Shown here in pieces: positions 1-9,081 of a stretch of 64,000 bases of DNA (the first letter of the stretch is position 1; the number at the start of each line of letters is the position of its first letter). Source of the stretch: Hyaloraphidium curvatum (lineage: Eukaryota; Monoblepharomycota; Hyaloraphidiomycetes; Hyaloraphidiales; Hyaloraphidiaceae). The stretch is taken from contig JAIVFI010000002.1 of assembly GCA_025558095.1 (NCBI GenBank), positions 682,001 through 746,000 on the forward strand, given 5' to 3'. Below the pieces are notes generated by a model. That model was not told where the DNA came from, made no database searches, and saw only the letters and a list, made by a program, of their open reading frames with translations. The translations under genes were made by a program, and so were the position numbers.

Positions 1-207
1 CAGTTGACTCGCGGTTGACTCGCGGTTGGCTCGCGGTTGACTCGCAAGTGACTCGCGAGTCACTCGCGAGTCGCTCGCAAGTCACTCGCGAGCGACTTGC
101 GATGCACTCGCGAGTTGCCTGCGCTTCGCACCATATAAGCGGCGGACCACAGGAGGCCGCGGCCGCGGACTACGCACCCAACGTCGACCTCGCCGCTACC
201 GTCTCCC
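1..207. promoter_or_regulatory. palindrome-rich promoter of the 421-aa retroelement ORF (left copy, cut by window edge)
   Basis: This stretch repeats 5391-5597 base for base as far as I can see. It consists of runs of GACTCGCGAGTCA-like palindromes and their variants (TTGACTCGCGG, CTCGCAAGT), then a TATA-like CATATAAG at about 132-139, roughly 70 nt before the ATG at 208. It belongs to a retroelement copy that starts left of the window. The full version is described at 5230-5597. Confidence 0.7.
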
Positions 208-1473
208 ATGGCGACCCCCACGACTGCCGGCCACAACCTGCGGCCCCGCCGGCCGCATGTGGCCACGGCGCCGCCGCCGGCGACTGCGCCCGTCGCTGCG
301 TTGCCTGGCGTCGTACCCCCGGACTATCGGTCGGCGCTTGCCTCCCTCTCGACCCGGCTGGACGACCTCCGGGCCGACCTCGACGTCAGACACTCCCAGA
401 CGACGGCCCACTTGCACAAGGTCGAGCAGGCCGCCTTCTCCGCGGTCATGCCCATCCGCGCAGCCCTCGACGCACTCCACCCGGTGCTCAACACCCTCGT
501 CAATGTCGGCAACCTGGAGCAGCACGCTCTTGACCGCGTAACGGCGACGCTCGAGCAGCAAGAGGCCCGCCTGGACGCCCAGATCCGCCAGCAGCGTGAC
601 GAGCTCCAGGTGGTCCTCAGTGGCCGCCACCGCGAACTTGAGTTCGCCGTCACCGCCTTGCGCCGGACCGACGACGCTCGTCTCGGTGCCATCGAGACGC
701 AGCTCGACCGGCTTGCGTTGGTGCTCGAGGCTCAACGTCAGAACTTCAACGGCATTCTCCTGGTGGACGAAGCTACCATCGAGGAGTTGAGGGAGTTCGG
801 CTCTTCCCTCGCCGGGCTGGTTGCTCAGACCGGGACCAACCTCGAAACCACCATCGAGACCGTCGTCGAGACCAATCTCGCCCGTCACAACAATGGCCCC
901 ATGGCGGAGTTTGCGGCCGACCTCAAGAGCGTCCTGGCGGCCCATCTGCAGCGATTTGGGTCGGAGCAGCACAAGCAGCTCATGCTTTCAGCTCAAGACC
1001 ACACCACGCTCCTCACGGCCGGCCTGAACGCGCAGCGCGAGCACTTCACCAAGACCGCCGACGAGCAACGGGCCCTCCTGCGTCGCTTCCTCGGCAATCA
1101 AGTGGCTCCCCTGGCGGGGCAAACGACGCCCGCCGTGGTCACCTCCACGCCGGTCGGCCGCGTCAAGGACGAGGACCTCGTCACCTCCGACGATGAGGCT
1201 GGGGATATGCAACCTCCAGCTCCTCGCCCCGAGAGCGTGTCCAGCAGCGACGCCTCCTCCATCGTCTCGCAGGACGACGGCCTCTTGGCCGCCCTGTACG
1301 ACGACATCCCGGCCGCTCCCTACAAGTCGACCATGCCCCCGGTCTACACCCCCTCGGCCGCGGACGGCTCAGCCGTGCATGCCGCCTTCGCTCTCGGCTT
1401 TACCCGCCGGCTCCGCGCCCCGCCGCCGAGCGACGACGAGGCGGACGCCGACGTCGACTTTGAGGACGCCTAA
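208..1473 (+). CDS. 421-aa coiled-coil accessory ORF of the Ty3/gypsy family, copy 1
   Basis: A single uninterrupted frame of 421 codons with an ATG start. No family is recognised. Residues 1-45 are Pro/Ala-rich. Residues about 45-300 are predicted by eye to be long alpha-helix with heptad-like spacing of Leu/Val/Ile and many Glu/Arg/Gln (coiled coil). The C-terminal 120 residues are Ser/Pro/Asp-rich and end in an acidic tail (SDDEADADVDFEDA). There is no signal peptide, membrane segment, zinc knuckle or protease motif, so it is neither a standard envelope nor a gag protein. It lies between the integrase/chromodomain region and the 3' LTR. It differs from the other two copies (5598-6863 and 12728-13993) by one noticed residue, Thr instead of Ala in the motif LETTIE context (GTNLETT versus GANLETT). 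Confidence 0.85.
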   Translation: MATPTTAGHNLRPRRPHVATAPPPATAPVAALPGVVPPDYRSALASLSTRLDDLRADLDVRHSQTTAHLHKVEQAAFSAVMPIRAALDALHPVLNTLVNVGNLEQHALDRVTATLEQQEARLDAQIRQQRDELQVVLSGRHRELEFAVTALRRTDDARLGAIETQLDRLALVLEAQRQNFNGILLVDEATIEELREFGSSLAGLVAQTGTNLETTIETVVETNLARHNNGPMAEFAADLKSVLAAHLQRFGSEQHKQLMLSAQDHTTLLTAGLNAQREHFTKTADEQRALLRRFLGNQVAPLAGQTTPAVVTSTPVGRVKDEDLVTSDDEAGDMQPPAPRPESVSSSDASSIVSQDDGLLAALYDDIPAAPYKSTMPPVYTPSAADGSAVHAAFALGFTRRLRAPPPSDDEADADVDFEDA

Positions 1474-1615
1474 GCCACCCTTCGGCCCTACACTCTCCAA
1501 CATCTGTTGTCTCCACCTCGGCCTTCAACATCTTCTACTGCAAGCATGACGTCACTCCGCGGAGGATCTTCGATTTCGTGGCGCCGAGGGCGGCGCCTTC
1601 TTTTGGGTGGGGGCG

Positions 1616-2047
1616 TGCGAAGGTACAGGACGTCTGACATTCGGACAAGGGTATTTTCATTTTCGGTTCGGAGGCGTGGAGGCGTCGGTCCTCGCGATCG
1701 ACTCGTGATCGACTCGCGATCGACTCGCGAGTGACTCGGCACAGCCACCCTCCTGGGATATATAAAGAGCGGGACATGTAACAGTACAATCTTGATCGCC
1801 AGTTGACTCTACGTGCTCTCCGTGTCGTTCGACCACCGTGCGGAACCCCGCCCGGCCGGATCCTCGTTCTGAGAGCCCTTGGGACGCACCCCGGGAGACA
1901 TCCCGTAACCTCTTTCCCCCGGCTACAGTCAAGTATCTTCAGCGCTGTTCGCTTATTCATATTCAGGGCCTATCCGACCCGAAGAGCCGAGCGGGATTCG
2001 CGCGCCGGGTTAGAGCTTCAGGCCCGGTTCCGACCCGGACCGTCGCA
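1616..2047 (+). repeat. LTR of the Ty3/gypsy family, plus orientation (432 bp)
   Basis: It begins TGCGAAGGTACAGG and ends GACCGTCGCA, giving TG...CA ends with the short inverted termini TGCGA/TCGCA. The polypurine-like tract TTTTGGGTGGGGGCG sits directly before it (1601-1615). Inside it are a block of CGATCGACTCGCGAG repeats, then GATATATAAAG (TATA, about 1757-1767). It is the 3' LTR of the copy at 1-1615 and at the same time the left LTR of element A. It is shorter than the other three LTRs (476-498 bp) mainly because it has fewer palindrome repeats. Confidence 0.9.
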
Positions 2048-4173
2048 ACATCCCTGCCTTTTGGCCCCCAAACCCTCCCGACCCCTTGCCTTTTTCTTCT
2101 TTTTCTGGGGGGGGACGGGCGCCCGGATTCCTCTCCGGGAGTGATCTCGGTCAGACTTCCCGTTCTTCGTCAACCCCAGTCACCGAGTCAGACTCGGGAC
2201 GAGCTACTGCGGGTTCCTCAGTCAATTGTGAATCAATGGAGCGAGTGCTGTCTGGCACGGAGTTCCCGGCCACGGTTGCCGCAGTGGAGGGAACCCTGTG
2301 GAGCGATCCGGGGACCCTGCCCGAGGCTGCGGCACCGGAGACGCAGATCCTCCTGCCGATCCCAACGACGAACGCACAGGTCGACCCGGCAGACGTGCCT
2401 GAGCGAGACCTGGCGTTCCTTCATCCGGCACTGCTTGAGGTGCTACCCGATGTCGGGGGCATCAGTGCTATTGACCTTGCCGACGTCAGATCCCGGGATG
2501 CCTTGCGCAAAGTGCAAGAAGCCGACGTCGAGACCAGCGCGCTGATCCGCTTCGTGCGAGACGGGGAGCTCCCTCCCAACGTGAATCTGGCCAAATTCTG
2601 CAAGAAGTACGGCGAGCAGTACTTCCTCGCTACGGACGGCGTGCTCTGCCGGCGCGATGTACTCGCGACTGGTACCCGTCGTATCCCGGTCACCCAGCTC
2701 GTGATACCGCACGAGCTGAGGGAGGCCTACCTGCAACGTGCGCACGACGATCCCCTGAGCGGGCACGTCGGGCGACACCGGGCGTACAGCAATCTGCGGC
2801 GCCGCGTATATTGGGTCGGCATGGCGCACGACGTTCGCCGCTGGACGCGAGCCTGCCTTACATGCATGACCCGGAAGATGCCTTCGGTATCGAACCAGGG
2901 CTTACTGAAATCGGTTCCTCTCACAGGTCCCAACGAGGACATCTACATCGACTACATCGGCGAGATCAATCCGGCCACGCCCCGCGGCAACAAGTACCTT
3001 CTCGTCGTCTACGATCCGTTCACTAAATGGGTCGCGGCGTATCCGACTCCGGACCTCTCTGGGCCGACGACGGCGAAGCTGCTCTATACGCGATGGATTC
3101 TCGAGCACGGTCTTCCGAAGCGGATTCACCACGACAACGCCTCGAACCTGGACAACCATTACATGGAGTACCTGCTCAAGCTACTCGGCATCAACCGGGG
3201 CCTGGTCACGGTTGGGCATCCCAGGGCTTCCCTCGCGGAGCGCCCGAACCGGTGGATCATCGACGCCCTGAGCGCAGCGGTCTCCAAGAACTACCAGACA
3301 TGGGACGAGGACATCGTGGGGGTCATCTTTGCCTTCCGGACCTCCATCCACGCGACGACCGGCGAAACTCCGTTCTTTCTGATGCATGGTCGGGATGCTC
3401 GTATTCCGCTCGACCTACTTTACGACGAGACCGAGATTCGCGAGCCAGTGCACCTGCGGGCCAGCGACGAGGAGGACAAGAAGACAGAGGATGAGCGCCG
3501 GCGGACCTACGTCGTGGAGCTCGTGGCGCAGCTTCGTGCGGCCTACGACCTGGTGGCCGAGAAGATGGCCGCAGCGGCGGAGACTCGGAACGCCAAGGCC
3601 AACGCTACCCGGCTTCCGATTACCTTCCGCCCCGGCGACCTCGTGCTCATCTGGGGACCAGAACGACCGCGCAAGGGCGAGCCGGGCAAGTTCGTCTCTC
3701 GTTATCTTGGGCCCTACCGCATCGAGGAGTCAGGCCACACCGAGCTCACCTGGAAGTGTAGACACGTCTACGAGACCGACCACGTCACCACTGTGCATGT
3801 GGACCGGCTGGCGCGCTACAAGCCTTGGGAGTCGGCCACCTTCAACGCGCGCTCGTGGAACGCACGCGCCCCGGAGCTCGCCGCCGGTGAAGAGCTCGAT
3901 CTCTCGGAACCGGTGAACGAGTTCGAAGAGGAAATCGAGGTCGAGAACGCGCTTGGGAACGAGCAGGAGTACACCGTCGAGGACATCGTCGGCCACGAGG
4001 GCCAGGGTCACGGACTCAAGTTCGAGGTCAAGTGGCGGGGCTTCGCTCGCACGACCAAGCTCCCTCTGGACATGTTGCACGGCGCCATAGGGATCGTCCG
4101 CGCCTATGCCGATCGCGTTGGTCTCCAGCTCCCGACGGGTCTCCCCAGGCGCATGCGGACTCGGCGTCGCTAG
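2048..4173 (+). pseudogene. 5'-truncated pol: integrase with C-terminal chromodomain
   Basis: The reading frame ends at 4173 and has no natural start, because the LTR abuts it at 2048. After a Pro/Ser-rich linker comes the H2C2 zinc-binding domain of integrase (about 2717-2880, His pair in DDPLSGHVGRH and the cysteine pair CLTC). The DDE core follows (about 2935-3300) with Asp in IYIDYIGE, Asp in HHDNAS and Glu in LAERPNR. The C-terminus (about 3965-4140) reads YTVEDIVGHE ... FEVKWRGF, a chromodomain; the usual aromatic residue of the TxWEP motif is replaced (TTKLPLD). These domains act in cDNA integration and, for chromoviruses, in chromatin targeting. The corresponding part of element B is nearly identical. 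Confidence 0.88.
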
Positions 4174-4243
4174 TAACACCAACGACGTCTATCCGGTCAC
4201 AGCACTACCATCTCTGTGCTCCGATCCCCGGCTTTTCACTGAC

Positions 4244-5229
4244 TCAAACCCGACGTACTACCTCGAGCCTATCCTCGACCCCCTCGAACGCCAACTTGTG
4301 ATACCCGGACTGAAAATGCGTGTTCAGATTGCCCAGGAGGCCCTTAGCCTTGTGCTTTACCAGATGGCACCACGGGAACGAGCATACCGCCACTTCGCCC
4401 TTGGTGGGGCTCCGGTACAGTTCGCCGGCGTACGTTCCGGCAATCTTCCATCGGAGGAAGGAGCCTGCCGGCACGGCATCAGGGACCTTCTTCGTCACCC
4501 GTTCCGCCTTCAAGCCCCAGACCGGCGACGACTTCTTCATCTGGCACATTCAGTGACGATCAGCGCTTGTGGGGCGTACTCCCGTCGAGCCGTTCACCTG
4601 CGCAATCTGCTCCCGGGCCTCCCCGCGCTGCACCACATGCCCCTCGTCTTTACCTGAAGTTGCCGTTTGGGCCGTCTGGAAGGCGCTCCCTTGTTCAGTG
4701 GCGGCCTCGAAGTCGCCTAAGTGGTCCAGCTCCCAAGAGGGCGCATGAAGCGTGACTGACAGCACGGGGACTTCGTCGGCCGCCTCGAGCTCCTCCCTCG
4801 AGTCCGCCGCCGACTCGCCCTCGCCGACGGAAGGCGCACCCTTCGACGACATCGCCGGCAGGAAGACGCCGGAGGTCCGGGTTGCGGCCGCGGCCGCGAT
4901 CGGGTCGTTGCCTCTGGCCCCGCCAGCCTCGCGCAGCTTGGCGGTCCCGCCGGCCTCGCGCAGCTCGGCGACGAGCCGACGGAGCACTCGGACCTCGACA
5001 ACGACGTTCCCAGCCTCTTCGGCCAGCGGCAACATCCCGCGCATGGCGGCCAGACGCACCAGTTGCAGGAAGCAGTCGACCACGTCGTCCTCCTGGCGCG
5101 GCGCTGAGCTCCCGTTCGAGGACCACGCCGCTACGCTCTTACCTTGGTGCACAGCAGGACGTCGAAGGTCGGCAACCGAACCTCGAACCACGAACTCGGC
5201 GGGACGACGTTCGGCAGCTCCGCACTCAT
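4244..5229 (-). CDS. antisense three-exon zinc-finger-like gene in element A (292 aa)
   Basis: Same gene as 14362-15347 in element B, here on the minus strand. Exon 1 is 5229-5143 (29 codons from ATG, MSAELPNVVPP), intron 5142-5093 (GTAAGA...CCAG), exon 2 5092-4598, intron 4597-4541 (GTGAAC...CCAG, 57 nt), exon 3 4540-4244. All junctions are phase 0. The second intron removes an in-frame TGA. Exon 3 has CSFPWC followed by NTHFQSGYH, a C-x4-C-x16-H-x5-H arrangement like C2H2/BED fingers. Only one coding difference from copy B was noticed (Cys for Arg in VVD[C/R]FLQL). The gene faces pol tail to tail across 70 bp. The function is unknown; DNA binding is an inference from the finger. Confidence 0.65.
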
Positions 5230-5597
5230 GACAGGCGCGGAGATCCCCCCAGCTCTTCTGGACCCTACGTCGCGATCCCCCGCGAGCGCTTTCGTCGACG
5301 CAATGGCGTACGGCCCTCGCTCGCGCCCCGTCCCCCGTGGCGGGGACTGGTGACCCGGTGTGCGGGCGAACTCGCGGTCGACTCGACTCGCAGTTGACTC
5401 GCGGTTGACTCGCGGTTGGCTCGCGGTTGACTCGCAAGTGACTCGCGAGTCACTCGCGAGTCGCTCGCAAGTCACTCGCGAGCGACTTGCGATGCACTCG
5501 CGAGTTGCCTGCGCTTCGCACCATATAAGCGGCGGACCACAGGAGGCCGCGGCCGCGGACTACGCACCCAACGTCGACCTCGCCGCTACCGTCTCCC
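5230..5597. promoter_or_regulatory. bidirectional promoter with CTCGCGAG palindrome array
   Basis: These 368 bp separate the divergent starts of the antisense zinc-finger gene (5229) and the 421-aa ORF (5598). From about 5385 to 5515 the sequence is a run of short units related to ACTCGCGAGT, perfect palindromes alternating with half-matches (GACTCGCGGTT, CTCGCAAGT). A TATA-like CATATAAG follows at about 5522-5529, some 70 nt before the plus-strand ATG. The same motif array occurs in the LTR upstream of its own TATA box. A shared binding protein is therefore likely, though unidentified. Confidence 0.65.
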
Positions 5598-6863
5598 ATG
5601 GCGACCCCCACGACTGCCGGCCACAACCTGCGGCCCCGCCGGCCGCATGTGGCCACGGCGCCGCCGCCGGCGACTGCGCCCGTCGCTGCGTTGCCTGGCG
5701 TCGTACCCCCGGACTATCGGTCGGCGCTTGCCTCCCTCTCGACCCGGCTGGACGACCTCCGGGCCGACCTCGACGTCAGACACTCCCAGACGACGGCCCA
5801 CTTGCACAAGGTCGAGCAGGCCGCCTTCTCCGCGGTCATGCCCATCCGCGCAGCCCTCGACGCACTCCACCCGGTGCTCAACACCCTCGTCAATGTCGGC
5901 AACCTGGAGCAGCACGCTCTTGACCGCGTAACGGCGACGCTCGAGCAGCAAGAGGCCCGCCTGGACGCCCAGATCCGCCAGCAGCGTGACGAGCTCCAGG
6001 TGGTCCTCAGTGGCCGCCACCGCGAACTTGAGTTCGCCGTCACCGCCTTGCGCCGGACCGACGACGCTCGTCTCGGTGCCATCGAGACGCAGCTCGACCG
6101 GCTTGCGTTGGTGCTCGAGGCTCAACGTCAGAACTTCAACGGCATTCTCCTGGTGGACGAAGCTACCATCGAGGAGTTGAGGGAGTTCGGCTCTTCCCTC
6201 GCCGGGCTGGTTGCTCAGACCGGGGCCAACCTCGAAACCACCATCGAGACCGTCGTCGAGACCAATCTCGCCCGTCACAACAATGGCCCCATGGCGGAGT
6301 TTGCGGCCGACCTCAAGAGCGTCCTGGCGGCCCATCTGCAGCGATTTGGGTCGGAGCAGCACAAGCAGCTCATGCTTTCAGCTCAAGACCACACCACGCT
6401 CCTCACGGCCGGCCTGAACGCGCAGCGCGAGCACTTCACCAAGACCGCCGACGAGCAACGGGCCCTCCTGCGTCGCTTCCTCGGCAATCAAGTGGCTCCC
6501 CTGGCGGGGCAAACGACGCCCGCCGTGGTCACCTCCACGCCGGTCGGCCGCGTCAAGGACGAGGACCTCGTCACCTCCGACGATGAGGCTGGGGATATGC
6601 AACCTCCAGCTCCTCGCCCCGAGAGCGTGTCCAGCAGCGACGCCTCCTCCATCGTCTCGCAGGACGACGGCCTCTTGGCCGCCCTGTACGACGACATCCC
6701 GGCCGCTCCCTACAAGTCGACCATGCCCCCGGTCTACACCCCCTCGGCCGCGGACGGCTCAGCCGTGCATGCCGCCTTCGCTCTCGGCTTTACCCGCCGG
6801 CTCCGCGCCCCGCCGCCGAGCGACGACGAGGCGGACGCCGACGTCGACTTTGAGGACGCCTAA
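5598..6863 (+). CDS. 421-aa coiled-coil accessory ORF, copy 2 (element A)
   Basis: An intact 421-codon frame, 5390 bp downstream of copy 1 and matching the inverted copy at 12728-13993. The ATG sits in CTCCCATGG, about 70 nt after a TATA-like box, so the ORF appears to have its own promoter rather than depending on read-through of gag-pol. It is followed by 142 bp containing the polypurine tract and then the LTR. Features are as for copy 1: Pro-rich start, long helical/coiled-coil middle, acidic Ser-rich end. Its survival intact in an element that lost gag and RT suggests either very recent deletion or separate selection. Confidence 0.85.
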   Translation: MATPTTAGHNLRPRRPHVATAPPPATAPVAALPGVVPPDYRSALASLSTRLDDLRADLDVRHSQTTAHLHKVEQAAFSAVMPIRAALDALHPVLNTLVNVGNLEQHALDRVTATLEQQEARLDAQIRQQRDELQVVLSGRHRELEFAVTALRRTDDARLGAIETQLDRLALVLEAQRQNFNGILLVDEATIEELREFGSSLAGLVAQTGANLETTIETVVETNLARHNNGPMAEFAADLKSVLAAHLQRFGSEQHKQLMLSAQDHTTLLTAGLNAQREHFTKTADEQRALLRRFLGNQVAPLAGQTTPAVVTSTPVGRVKDEDLVTSDDEAGDMQPPAPRPESVSSSDASSIVSQDDGLLAALYDDIPAAPYKSTMPPVYTPSAADGSAVHAAFALGFTRRLRAPPPSDDEADADVDFEDA

Positions 6864-7005
6864 GCCACCCTTCGGTCCTACACTCTCCAACATCTGTTGT
6901 CTCCACCTCGGCCTTCAACATCTTCTACTGCAAGCGTGACGTCACTCCGCGGAGGATCTTCGATTTCGTGGCGCCGAGGGCGGCGCCTTCTTTTGGGTGG
7001 GGGCG

Positions 7006-7492
7006 TGCGAAGGTACAGGACGTCTGACATTCGGACAAGGGTATTTTCATTTTCGGTTCGGAGGCGTGGAGGCGTCGGTCCTCGCGATCGACTCGTGATC
7101 GACTCGTGATCGACTCGCGATCGACTCGCGAGTGACTCGCGAGTCACTCGCGAGCGACTCGCGAGCGACTCGCAAGTGACTCGGCACAGCCACCCTCCTG
7201 GGATATATAAAGAGCGGGACATGTAACAGTACAATCTTGATCGCCAGTTGACTCTACGTGCTCTCCGTGTCGTTCGACCACCGTGCGGAACCCCGCCCGG
7301 CCGGATCCTCGTTCTGAGAGCCCTTGGGACGCACCCCGGGAGACATCCCGTAACCTCTTTCCCCCGGCTACAGTCAAGTATCTTCAGCGCTGTTCGCTTA
7401 TTCATATTCAGGGCCTATCCGACCCGAAGAGCCGAGCGGGATTCGCGCGCCGGGTTAGAGCTTCAGGCCCGGTTCCGACCCGGACCGTCGCA
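7006..7492 (+). repeat. right LTR of element A (487 bp)
   Basis: Starts TGCGAAGGTACAGG and ends CCGTCGCA, preceded by the polypurine-like TTTTGGGTGGGGGCG. It contains the palindrome block (about 7081-7185), TATA box GATATATAAAG (7203-7212) and transcribed R/U5 sequence. The right flank is CACGCAGGCA, the edge of the minisatellite. It differs from the LTR at 1616 mainly by extra CGATCGACTCGTGAT/GAGTGACTC units. Confidence 0.9.
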
Positions 7493-7675
7493 CACGCAGG
7501 CAATCGGCACCACACAGGCAAATATCGCCACACAGGCGGAAACGCGCCACACAGGCGATCGGCGCCACACAGGCGATCGGCGCCACACAGGCGAAGATGC
7601 GCCACACAGGCGAAGATGCACCACACAGGCAAGGATGCGCCACACAGGCGAGGATGCGCCACACAGGCGGAGAAC
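7493..7675. repeat. minisatellite, about 10 copies of an 18-bp unit
   Basis: Tandem array of a unit close to CGCCACACAGGCGATCGG (the last six bases vary: GATCGG, GAAGAT, GAGGAT, AAGGAT). Each unit contains the constant core CCACACAGGC. Because 18 is a multiple of three, all frames stay open across it. It lies between the right LTR of element A and the decayed copia-like gag, and the gag zinc-knuckle frame reads into it. Confidence 0.9.
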
Positions 7676-8913
7676 ATAGACGTACCATGCACCCCATGAG
7701 CCTGATCCTCAGCAATCATCGCATATTCCGGCGGTCTGTAAGGGCAATCTCGAGCAAGATGATCCGTCCCATAGCACACGTAACACTTGCGTCCTCCCGG
7801 TCCTCCCGGAAGCTGAGTGCGCTCGGTTTGCTGAGGTAGTGTGGGTGTTTGGATAGCAGGTCTGGGAACGGGCTGCGAGACCGGCGGGACGCCCATCCAC
7901 GACCACGTGCAGGCGCATAAGGGGCACCGCGCGTTTGGTACAGGCCTCGCGGGGGCGCACGCGAGGGAGGCTGCCCCTGTTGGGTCACGTAAGTAGGATG
8001 GTGGGCGACCGGGCGTCCATAAGTCGTGTGTCCGATCGAGTAAGGCTGATAACGCATCTGCGGATGGTACTGAGGACAACTGAGGATGCCACCACCATGG
8101 AGAGCTTGTTGGGGCAGCTGATAGGCAGCGAAGCCGGGTCCGAATCCAGCAGGGGGCGGGAGCGTCGCCGGAGCTGTCATCTTGACAGGTGCATGCGGCA
8201 TCTTGTTTCCTTGGGCTGTGTTAGCCGCATCCCGTATGCCATTGAAGGAGAATGTTATACTCTCGCTCTTGCCGTCTTCGTCAAAGTGCCCGTCCTCGTC
8301 AACGACTCGGCCCCAGAATCCTTGGAGTTCCGCGAACGGGAAACCTTCGGTGAACATCACCATCAGAGCCACGTCGTTCTGAGAGTGGTTTCTTGTGCGC
8401 AAGTCTCTCTGACTTGATGCTCAGCAGCTCGTTGAAGTTTTGGTCCACAGTCTTTGAAGCGTCCCACTGCCACTTGTTTACGCGGACTTGGGACGCGTGT
8501 ACCAAGCGCGCCTTTCCAACTTTGAACTTCTTGTGAATCGCGATCCAGAGGTCGTAAGCCGTCTTGCGCTCGTCGAATGCTTCCTGGAGGACGTCGTCGA
8601 GCATCAACATGAGCTCGCCGTAGGCCTTTTTGGCCGTCGTCCTGAACTTGTGTTCCGTGAGGATCGAGTGCACGGCCTTCTCTTCCTCGGCAAGGATGGT
8701 CTGCCTCTGCCGGTCTGTGCTTTCTGGAGCGGCGCTGCGCTCAGCAGCCCTCTTGCGGGCCTGCTCGAGCTGCCAGTCGATGCTGAGGACGTTGTTGACG
8801 ACCTACTCGTACACCCCGAGCTTGTTGAGGTAGATGGGGGCCTTGCGGTCCCACTGGACCATGTTTTCACCGGTGTTGAGCAGGATAGGCTTGTGGGCAT
8901 CGTTGGCTGTCAT
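7676..8913 (-). pseudogene. decayed Ty1/copia-like gag with CCHC zinc knuckle
   Basis: Read on the minus strand, ATG at 8913 opens TANDAHKPILLNTGENMVQW, typical of the start of UBN2-type copia gag. It continues through a helical capsid-like region (AYDLWIAIHKKF; VRVNKWQWDASKTVDQNFNE). Near the 3' end lies CYVCYGTDHLARDC, a CX2CX4HX4C knuckle. The frame is broken by a TAG near 8804 and by frame changes near 8400 and 7880, and no protease, integrase or RT follows. It is a dead remnant ending at the minisatellite. Confidence 0.75.
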
Positions 8914-9081
8914 CCTGTCGCGGGCAGGCTTCCAGGGGTAGCAGGCACGTGTCAGAGCAGGTGAGACTCTTAATCCTTTGTGCCCCTGGTTGCAGGCGCC
9001 CAGAGACAGGTGCGGATGAGGCAGGTGGTGTTCCTAGTGTTTGTTGTGTCATTTTCCTCTCCCTAGAGCCGCCCTCCTAGG

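Larger units (their letters stand above)
1616..7492 (+). mobile_element. element A: internally deleted chromodomain Ty3/gypsy retrotransposon in a tandem array
   Basis: Plus-strand order is LTR (1616-2047), integrase with chromodomain (2048-4173), antisense zinc-finger gene (4244-5229), bidirectional promoter, 421-aa ORF (5598-6863), LTR (7006-7492). Compared with element B, whose coordinates are roughly 19591 minus those of A, the LTR is joined directly to the RNase H-integrase linker. PBS, gag, protease, RT and RNase H (about 4.7 kb, B 17544-22281) are missing. Positions 1-1615 repeat 5391-7005, so units sharing an LTR are arrayed with a 5390-bp period, as expected from LTR-LTR recombination. 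The element cannot move by itself. Confidence 0.9.

Noticed and set aside
196..972. 258-aa minus-strand frame opposite the 421-aa ORF (also at 5586-6362 and 13229-14005)
   Set aside because: It is the antisense shadow of a GC-rich coding frame, recurs only because the whole segment recurs, and has no start context, domain or splice logic of its own.
4550..5437. 295-aa single-exon antisense protein starting in the palindrome block
   Set aside because: The apparent start is TTG inside repeats. The spliced ATG at 5229 with canonical introns explains the frame better and joins the zinc-finger exon.
5385..5515. Possible CRISPR array
   Set aside because: The units are short, overlapping palindromes without unique spacers of constant length, in a eukaryotic retroelement promoter.
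7493..7675. CRISPR-like tandem repeat
   Set aside because: The repeats are contiguous 18-bp units with no spacers.
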